Source of the DNA: an uncultured Nostocoides sp. | GTDB lineage: Bacteria; Actinomycetota; Actinomycetes; Actinomycetales; Dermatophilaceae | Assembly (NCBI GenBank): GCA_936931335.1 | Contig: CAKZIH010000184.1 | Location: 1-31,468, forward strand | DNA length: 31,468 nt | Reading direction: 5' to 3' | Shown: positions 26,383-31,468 of the stretch, piece by piece | Position numbering within the stretch: position 1 is the first letter of the stretch | How the letters are laid out: each line of letters starts with the position of its first letter | Program-made: the position numbers and the translations under genes | The notes under the pieces: model-generated | What the model saw: the letters and a program-made list of their open reading frames with translations, nothing else | Databases searched by the model: none | Told to the model about the DNA's origin: nothing

Positions 26383-27354
26383 ATGGCAACTATGGCTAAT
26401 GACGAACTCGTGTCGGCCCCGGCTGCGCCCTCGCGGCGACCGGGAGCGGGGCTGGCCTTCGCGGTCGTCTCGGCCCTGTGTTTTGCCTTGTCTGGCCCCC
26501 TGGCCCGGGGGCTGCTGGATACCGGCTGGAATGCCGCTGCCGTGGTCCTGATCCGGATCGGCCTCGCCGCGGTCGTCCTTTTGCCCTTTGGGATCGCTGC
26601 GATGCGCGGGCGCTGGGGCGTGCTGAAGCGGACCTGGCCCACCCTGCTGGTGTATGGCGTGCTGGCCGTGGCGGGTGCCCAGTTCTGCTATTTCTCCGCG
26701 GTCGCGCATATGGACGTCGGTCCGGCCCTGCTCATCGAATACACGGCGCCGGCGGCCGTCGTGCTCTGGATGTGGCTGCGCCACGGGCAACGCCCGGGAC
26801 TGGTCACCGTGGGCGGTGCGCTCCTTGCCGCCCTCGGCCTGGTGCTGGTCCTCGGCCTGCTCTCCGGCGGGGTCACCATCAGCACCGTCGGGGTGATCTG
26901 GTCCCTGTGCGCGATGATCGGTGTGTCCTCGTACTTCCTGATTTCCGCCGACACCGACAACGGCCTGCCGCCGCTCGCCCTGGCCGCCGGCGGCCTAGTG
27001 ATCGGCGCGCTGAGCCTGGGCGTGCTGGCGCTCGTCGGCGTACTGCCGTTGGCCAGCGCACGGGCGACGACGACCTATGCCGGGCACGATTTCCCGTGGT
27101 GGGCACCGCTGTTGGCGCTCGGACTGGTGACGGCCGCCGCGGCATACGTGCTCGGCATAGTGGGCACCCGCCTGCTCGGCTCGCGGCTCGCCTCATTCGT
27201 GGCGCTGACCGAAGTGGTGGCGGCCGTGGTCTTTGCCTGGCTCCTGCTCGGCCAGTTGCCCACCCGTATGCAGTTGGTCGGCGGCGCGCTGATCCTCGCC
27301 GGGGTGATCGGAGTCAAGCTCGGCGAGCCGCCGGTCGCCACGGCCGATGCCTGA
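26383..27354 (+). CDS. EamA/DMT-family transporter
   Basis: Membrane protein of 323 residues with about ten hydrophobic helices in two homologous EamA halves (the first opens AFAVVSALCFALSGPLARGLLDTGWNAAAVVLIRI, too long to be chance; the second VIWSLCAMIGVSSYFLI). Drug/metabolite-transporter family members export amino acids or metabolites, but substrate is unknown. ATG 26383 directly follows AGGAG; ATG 26392 is an alternative with an 11-base spacing. It is a single-gene unit divergent from the FAD oxidoreductase, ending at a hairpin shared with the amino-acid ABC operon. Confidence 0.9.
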   Translation: MATMANDELVSAPAAPSRRPGAGLAFAVVSALCFALSGPLARGLLDTGWNAAAVVLIRIGLAAVVLLPFGIAAMRGRWGVLKRTWPTLLVYGVLAVAGAQFCYFSAVAHMDVGPALLIEYTAPAAVVLWMWLRHGQRPGLVTVGGALLAALGLVLVLGLLSGGVTISTVGVIWSLCAMIGVSSYFLISADTDNGLPPLALAAGGLVIGALSLGVLALVGVLPLASARATTTYAGHDFPWWAPLLALGLVTAAAAYVLGIVGTRLLGSRLASFVALTEVVAAVVFAWLLLGQLPTRMQLVGGALILAGVIGVKLGEPPVATADA

Positions 27355-27383
27355 GCCCCCACAAACGCGCGCAAACCCCGGAA

Positions 27384-27423
27384 GTGACGGCATACCCGGG
27401 CAATAACCGGGGTATGCCGTCAC
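27384..27423. terminator. Long hairpin between convergent EamA and ABC genes
   Basis: GTGACGGCATACCC (27384-27397) and GGGTATGCCGTCAC (27410-27423) are perfect 14-bp inverted arms around a 12-base loop. It sits 30 to 70 bp after the EamA stop and before the ABC operon stop at 27457, so it could end both transcripts. The arms carry one copy each of GGCATACC/GGTATGCC. Confidence 0.75.
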
Positions 27424-27456
27424 GTCCGGGGTATGTCGCCCGGGGCAGCGAGTCGG

Positions 27457-28299
27457 TCAGTCCGAGGCGCCGGTACTCAGCGGGTCGGTGCCCAATGGAT
27501 CGGTGACCGCGGCCACCGCGTGCTCGTGCTCGGACTGCATCCGGCGCAGGAAGGCGCGGGTGCGTTCGTGCTGGGGGTTGTTGATGACCTGCTTGGGATC
27601 GCCCTGCTCGACCACGACACCGGCGTCCATGAAGACCACCCGGTCGGCGACATCGCGCGCGAACGCCATTTCGTGGGTGACCACGATCATCGTCATCCCG
27701 TCGGCCGCCAGTTCGCGCATCACGGTGAGCACCTCGCCGACCAGTTCCGGGTCCAGCGCGGACGTCGGCTCGTCGAAGAGCATGAGCTTGGGCCGCATCG
27801 CCAGCGCCCGGGCGATCGCCACCCGCTGCTGCTGACCACCGGACAACTGCCCCGGGTATGCCGCCGGCTTGTCCGCCAGCCCAACCCGCTTGAGCAGGGC
27901 GTATGCCCGTTCTGACGCCTCGCTCTTGCTCTCACCCTTGACCTGCACTGGGCCTTCGATGATGTTCTGCAGGACCGTCATGTGCGGGAAGAGATTGAAG
28001 CGCTGGAAGACCATGCCGATGTCCCGGCGCTGGCGGGCGATCTCCTTGTCGTGCAGGCGATGCAGGCGTCCACCGCGATCGGCATAACCCATCAGGTCGC
28101 CGTCGACCCAGATCCGGCCGCCGTCGATCGTCTCCAACTGGTTGATGCACCGCAGGAAGGTCGTCTTGCCCGACCCGGACGGGCCTAGGAAGCACACCAC
28201 TTCACCCGCCTGGACATCCATATCGATGCCCTTGAGCACCTGATTACTGCCGAAGGACTTGGTGACATTCACCGCGTGGACGAGCGGCATACCGGCCAT
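27457..28299 (-). CDS. Polar amino-acid ABC transporter, ATP-binding protein (GlnQ/HisP-type)
   Basis: Cytoplasmic ATPase of 280 residues. Walker A is GPSGSGKTT, Q-loop VFQRFNLFPHMTVLQN, signature LSGGQQQRVAIARAL, Walker B LMLFDEPTSALDPE and H-loop VTHEM; the sequence is close to GlnQ/HisP/TcyC proteins for polar amino acids. ATG 28299 overlaps the permease stop by one base (TGATG). The C-terminus carries an extra Asp/Ser/Thr-rich tail of about 25 residues. It is the third gene of the SBP-permease-ATPase operon. The exact amino acid is not readable from sequence. Confidence 0.95.
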   Translation of the reverse strand: MAGMPLVHAVNVTKSFGSNQVLKGIDMDVQAGEVVCFLGPSGSGKTTFLRCINQLETIDGGRIWVDGDLMGYADRGGRLHRLHDKEIARQRRDIGMVFQRFNLFPHMTVLQNIIEGPVQVKGESKSEASERAYALLKRVGLADKPAAYPGQLSGGQQQRVAIARALAMRPKLMLFDEPTSALDPELVGEVLTVMRELAADGMTMIVVTHEMAFARDVADRVVFMDAGVVVEQGDPKQVINNPQHERTRAFLRRMQSEHEHAVAAVTDPLGTDPLSTGASD

Positions 28300-29276
28300 C
28301 AGTGGGCCGCCGTCCGGTTGAGCAGGGCCTTGATCTTGCGGTCGCGCCCGGAAACCGGGGCGGTGCCGAAGCCCCGCCCGAAGTGCCGCTCCAGATAGCT
28401 CTGACCGACCATCAGCACGCTGCAGACGATGAGGTACCAGACCACCGCCGCCAGGTATGCCGGCATGATCCGGTATGTCGTGCTGGCCACCGTCTGGGCC
28501 TGGAAGAAGAGTTCGTTGGTCACGCCCATACCCGTCAGCAGCGAGGTGTCCTTGACCATGGCGATGGTTTCATTGCCGGTCGGCGGGACGATGACGCGCA
28601 TGGCCTGGGGGAGCACTACGCGCCGCATCGTCTTGCCCGGCGCCATCCCGATCGCCTGGGCGGCCTCGGCCTGGCCGCGATCCACCGAGAGGATCCCGGC
28701 GCGCGCGATCTCGGCCATGTAGGCGGCCTCCGACAGCCCGAGCCCGAGCGTGCCCATCGCGAGCGTGGTGCTCCAGTCACGCAGGCTCAGCGAGCCGATG
28801 GTCATATCCCAGTCCAGCCCCAGGGCGCCGGCGATCTGCTGGCCGAACGGGATGCCGATGTCGAACTTCGGATAGAGCGTGATCAGGCCGACGCCGAGGA
28901 TGATCAGCAAGACATAACGCGGGATGGCCCGGAAGAACCAGGTGTAGACGAACGAGGTTCCGCGCAGCACGGGGTTGTCCGACAGGCGCATCACGGCGAG
29001 CGTCACGCCCAGCACCACGCCGATGAGCATGGCGCCGATGGTGCCGATGATGGTCCCGTAGAGCAGCCCGGTGAGCACCGGCCGGAAGTTCATCACCCGG
29101 AACATGAAGCCGAAGTCCCAGGCCGGGTTGGTCAGGAACGAGCTGAGCAGCATCGCCACCAGGATGGCGATGATCGCCATCGCCACCCAGCGTCCGGGAT
29201 GGCGCACCGGCCGGGCGTTGATGGCGCCCGGCCGGTCCTGCGGCTCCCCGGGGGAATCGTTGATCGCGGTGGACAT
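28299..29276 (-). CDS. Polar amino-acid ABC transporter, permease
   Basis: Inner-membrane subunit of 325 residues with an N-terminal cytoplasmic leader (about 1-28), a membrane helix (AMAIIAILVAMLLSS), and the HEQRo-type permease core. The EAA loop, which docks on the ATPase, reads GQAEAAQAIGMAPGKTMRRVVLPQAMRVIVPP. Only one permease gene is present, implying a homodimer. ATG 29276 is three bases after the binding-protein stop. The long loop between helices (KFDIGIPFGQQIAGALGLD, external) is larger than in GlnP and may match the binding protein. Confidence 0.93.
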   Translation of the reverse strand: MSTAINDSPGEPQDRPGAINARPVRHPGRWVAMAIIAILVAMLLSSFLTNPAWDFGFMFRVMNFRPVLTGLLYGTIIGTIGAMLIGVVLGVTLAVMRLSDNPVLRGTSFVYTWFFRAIPRYVLLIILGVGLITLYPKFDIGIPFGQQIAGALGLDWDMTIGSLSLRDWSTTLAMGTLGLGLSEAAYMAEIARAGILSVDRGQAEAAQAIGMAPGKTMRRVVLPQAMRVIVPPTGNETIAMVKDTSLLTGMGVTNELFFQAQTVASTTYRIMPAYLAAVVWYLIVCSVLMVGQSYLERHFGRGFGTAPVSGRDRKIKALLNRTAAH

Positions 29277-29279
29277 GCC

Positions 29280-30254
29280 TCAGCCGGCGGGGTTGACGGC
29301 GAAGTCGCTGATGGCACCGCCGGTGTTGCCCCAGGTCTCCAGGGCCTTCTGGTAGCTGCCGTCGGCCTCGATGGCCTTGAGGGCGTCGGCGATGGCCTGC
29401 GCGAAGTCGGCCTGGTCCTTGGGGACCACGAAGCCGTAGGGAGCGGCGTCGTAGACGTCGCCGAGCAACTCGACCTTGCCCTGGGTCTGGGTGACCGCAT
29501 ACGCCGTTATCGGGCTGTCGGCGAGCATGGCGACGGTCTTGCCGGCGACCAGGCCCGCGGTGACATTGCTCTGCAGGTCGTCCTGGACGACCTTGATCGC
29601 GTCCTTGCCGCCGTCGGTGCACTTCTTGCTGCGCGCGGTGATGTCCTCGACCTGGACGGTGCCCTTCTGGACGCCGATGGTCAGGCCGCAGAGGTTGTCC
29701 AGGTTCACGCCCTCGGGGTTGCCCTTGGCGACCGCCCACTGCGTGCCGGCGTTGAAGTAGCTCACCATGTTGACCTCCTTCATCCGATCGGGGTTGATCG
29801 TGAAGGAGGAGACGCCGACATCGAACTTGCCGGACTTGACGCCGAGGATGATGCTGTCGAACTTAGCGTTCTGGAACTCGGTCTTGAGGCCGAGCTTCGC
29901 GGCCACCGCGTTGAAGAGGTCGACGTCCATGCCCTCCACGGTCTTGCCGTCGCTGCCGAGGTATTCATTGGGGGCGTATGACGCGTCCGAGCCGACGATG
30001 ATCGTGCCCGCGGACTTGATCTTGTCCGGAACCTTGGCGGCCAGGGCCTCGTCCACGCCGCCGCTCGCGCCGCTGGACTCGCTGGATGAAGAGGTCTCGC
30101 TGCTGGCGGCGCTCGAGCTGCTGGAGCTGGCCGCGGAGCTCGCGCTCGAGGTGGAACTGCCGGCGGTGTCCAGGGTCTCCGACCCGCACGCAGTCAGGGC
30201 GAGGGCGGCACACGCCATACCGGCTAGGGTCAGGAGCGGGGAGCGACGGGTCAC
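29280..30254 (-). CDS. Polar amino-acid ABC transporter, substrate-binding lipoprotein
   Basis: Extracellular solute-binding protein (family 3) of 324 residues. It has a lipoprotein signal with lipobox LTAC (Cys near 22), a striking Ser/Ala/Glu-rich linker of about 40 residues tethering it to the membrane, and the SBP_bac_3 fold (GTIIVGSDASYAPNEYLG, GMDVDLFNAVAAKLGL, IGVQKGTVQVED). GTG 30254 has GGAAGG seven bases upstream. It is the first gene of the importer operon; its ligand pocket cannot be assigned by eye. The 167 bp to the next gene hold both promoters. Confidence 0.94.
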   Translation of the reverse strand: MTRRSPLLTLAGMACAALALTACGSETLDTAGSSTSSASSAASSSSSSAASSETSSSSESSGASGGVDEALAAKVPDKIKSAGTIIVGSDASYAPNEYLGSDGKTVEGMDVDLFNAVAAKLGLKTEFQNAKFDSIILGVKSGKFDVGVSSFTINPDRMKEVNMVSYFNAGTQWAVAKGNPEGVNLDNLCGLTIGVQKGTVQVEDITARSKKCTDGGKDAIKVVQDDLQSNVTAGLVAGKTVAMLADSPITAYAVTQTQGKVELLGDVYDAAPYGFVVPKDQADFAQAIADALKAIEADGSYQKALETWGNTGGAISDFAVNPAG

Positions 30255-30421
30255 GACACAACCTTCCGGTCAAAACGACATACGGGAGCACGACCCACCC
30301 GGGCCGGCATTGGCCGTGAGCGTAGTGGGCGGCGTCCGTCGGGGACAGGGGTTCTCGTTACGATCCGGTAGCGAACGCCAGCCTGGCCTCGTGGACTGCG
30401 CTCGACTGACAGGATGGCGGT

Positions 30422-30808
30422 ATGCAGAATCTGCTCATCAAGGTCGGTGTCAACGCCGTGGCACTGTGGGTCGCCGCCTTCGCGGTCCGCGGGATCCATC
30501 TCGGTGAGGATGCGGACAAGCTCTCCACCCGCCTGCTCACCATCGTCCTGGTTGCCGTGGTCTTCGGCCTGGTCAATGCCGTGATCAAGCCCATTGCCAA
30601 AATGCTCTCATTCCCGGTGATCCTGTTGACGCTGGGACTGTTCACCTTCGTCGTCAACGCCTTCATGTTGCAGATCACCGAGTGGATCAGCGACGGGCTC
30701 AACCTTGACTTCCGCATTGACCACTTCTTCTGGGATGCCGTGATGGCCGCCCTGGTGGTCACCCTGGTCTCCATGGTCCTCAACTTCCTGCTGCCCGACA
30801 ACGAGTAA
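30422..30808 (+). CDS. Four-helix membrane protein (phage holin family 4 superfamily, PF04020-like)
   Basis: Protein of 128 residues with four hydrophobic helices at roughly 8-27, 40-65, 68-93 and 100-125, including the characteristic GLVNAVIKPI and LLTLGLFTFVVNAFML segments. Despite the family name these YvlD-type proteins are chromosomal, and their function in the membrane is unknown; no phage gene is near. ATG 30422 is preceded by AGGAT six bases upstream. TACGAT (30359-30364) is a possible -10. It is followed by a strong hairpin. Confidence 0.88.
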   Translation: MQNLLIKVGVNAVALWVAAFAVRGIHLGEDADKLSTRLLTIVLVAVVFGLVNAVIKPIAKMLSFPVILLTLGLFTFVVNAFMLQITEWISDGLNLDFRIDHFFWDAVMAALVVTLVSMVLNFLLPDNE

Positions 30809-30825
30809 TCCACCGCGGTAGCCAG

Positions 30826-30866
30826 GAAGGCGCGGCACGGAGCGACGAACTCCTTGCCGCGCCTTC
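30826..30866. terminator. Intergenic hairpin after the four-helix gene
   Basis: GAAGGCGCGGCA (30826-30837) and TGCCGCGCCTTC (30855-30866) are perfect 12-bp arms around a 17-base loop, 18 bases after the stop at 30808 and before the convergent gene ending at 30896. A bidirectional terminator is likely. Confidence 0.75.
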
Positions 30867-30895
30867 GCTCTGTGCTCAGGTCGTATGCGCGTGAC

Positions 30896-31468
30896 CTACC
30901 AGTCAAAAATGGGGAAATGGGTGCCAGGAATGACCCGCCGACCGCTGCCTTGCGCAGTCGCGGTGATGACCCGGGACTTGCCTCCGATTCCCTGATGCCG
31001 GATCCACGCGATTCTCTTGCCGTTCGACGACCACAGGGGCCAGCCCACCTCATTGCTCGTGGGCGGGACGACTACTTGGCTCGCGTCGAGACTCGCGGGC
31101 GTAATGACGATGCTCGCCAGCGTGGTGGTGTCTGCCGGGTAACTGACCCAGATGAGCTTGGTGCCATCCGGGCTCCAATCGGGCTGGCCGCCATTTAAAT
31201 TGCCGTGAGCGAGGAGTTGCCCATCGCTGATCCGCCGAACCTCGGCAGAGCCCATCGAGGACCAGGGGCAGGAGTGGTGGACGGCGAAGGTGTCATTCTT
31301 CGGGTTCCAGATCGGCTCGACGAAGTTGTCGGCTTCGCCATTGCAGAAAAACGAATGCTCCTGCGCGGTGACGACGGGAATGGGTTGTCCAAAGGGCGCA
31401 AGCGAGCGAATCTGGCTCTTCACAATTCGGGGTGTAGTTGTGGTCTGAATCCGCCGGCTTCGAGGAGT
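30896..31468 (-). CDS. TolB-like / PD40 beta-propeller protein (5'-incomplete)
   Basis: The frame is open to the window edge (191 codons seen, stop TAG at 30896), so the true N-terminus lies outside. At least three propeller blades with the PD40 pattern appear: PIWNPKNDTFAV, PDWSPDGTKLIWVSY and PLWSSNGKRIAWI, the usual P-xWSPDGxxIaw form. There are two Cys near the visible N-terminal part (FFCNGEAD and HSCPWSS). Such repeats occur in TolB and in extracellular or lipoprotein propellers; function unknown. Base composition is less GC-rich than neighbours (for instance ATTTAAATT near 31194), hinting at a different origin. Confidence 0.75.
   Translation of the reverse strand, partial: TPRSRRIQTTTTPRIVKSQIRSLAPFGQPIPVVTAQEHSFFCNGEADNFVEPIWNPKNDTFAVHHSCPWSSMGSAEVRRISDGQLLAHGNLNGGQPDWSPDGTKLIWVSYPADTTTLASIVITPASLDASQVVVPPTSNEVGWPLWSSNGKRIAWIRHQGIGGKSRVITATAQGSGRRVIPGTHFPIFDW

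Noticed and set aside
30422..30808. Possible prophage trace because of the phage holin family name
   Set aside because: PF04020-type proteins are common chromosomal genes; no lysin, capsid, integrase or attachment repeat lies nearby.

Overview
The window is high-GC, densely coded DNA (GC-ending codons, GTG/TTG starts, many 1-14 nt gene overlaps, leaderless starts) typical of an Actinomycetota chromosome. The families present (EfeUOB under an IdeR/DtxR-type iron box, CsoR-CopA, an ECF41 sigma factor, a pheA tail near serS) and the neighbourhood fit best with Micrococcales or a relative, but I cannot name a genus. There is no rRNA, tRNA, CRISPR array, transposase or prophage that I can recognise, and no gene-free stretch longer than about 200 bp.

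Layout. 1-221: 3' end of prephenate dehydratase (pheA). 214-3693: iron box plus efeU-efeO-efeB, a ferrous/ferric iron uptake operon. 3766-5397 (minus): a decaying pair, a PlsC-type acyltransferase with an in-frame TGA and a patatin-like lipase lacking its catalytic N-terminus and carrying a frameshift. 5416-5778 (minus): TfoX-N protein. 5905-7332: zwf. 7332-10138: an ABC ATPase plus FtsX-like permease whose base usage looks unlike its neighbours. 10165-11250 (minus) diacylglycerol/lipid kinase, divergent from serS-HAD-SpoU methyltransferase (11325-14213); both divergent genes look leaderless. 14230-14874 (minus): VOC/glyoxalase-like protein. 15072-15956: Tat-exported GH26-like hydrolase. 15976-18801 (minus): copA and csoR with a palindromic CsoR operator. 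18806-20212 (minus): purB, divergent from a GNAT acetyltransferase (20269-20838). 20949-26290 (minus): methyltransferase, alpha/beta hydrolase, galE, CGNR regulator, ECF41 sigma factor and FAD oxidoreductase (transcribed in the reverse of this order). 26383-27354: EamA exporter. 27457-30254 (minus): polar amino-acid ABC importer. 30422-30808: four-helix membrane protein of the PF04020 family. 30896-31468 (minus): 5'-incomplete beta-propeller protein.

How the parts work together. EfeO/EfeB/EfeU form one iron-uptake machine probably shut off by an IdeR-like repressor when iron is replete. CsoR-CopA is a self-contained copper sensor/efflux pair. The most interesting module is FAD oxidoreductase - ECF41 sigma - CGNR zinc-finger protein: the sigma factor has all three hallmark ECF41 motifs and a promoter resembling the published ECF41 target sits in front of the oxidoreductase, so the operon is probably autoregulated; the third gene is a putative additional regulator.

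At a larger scale, the hexamer GGTATG/CATACC recurs about 44 times by eye, in all reading frames and both strands, several times as start codon context and as inverted pairs in intergenic hairpins. It is the strongest pattern that the gene annotation does not explain. Residue numbers and counts were done by hand and may be off by a few.
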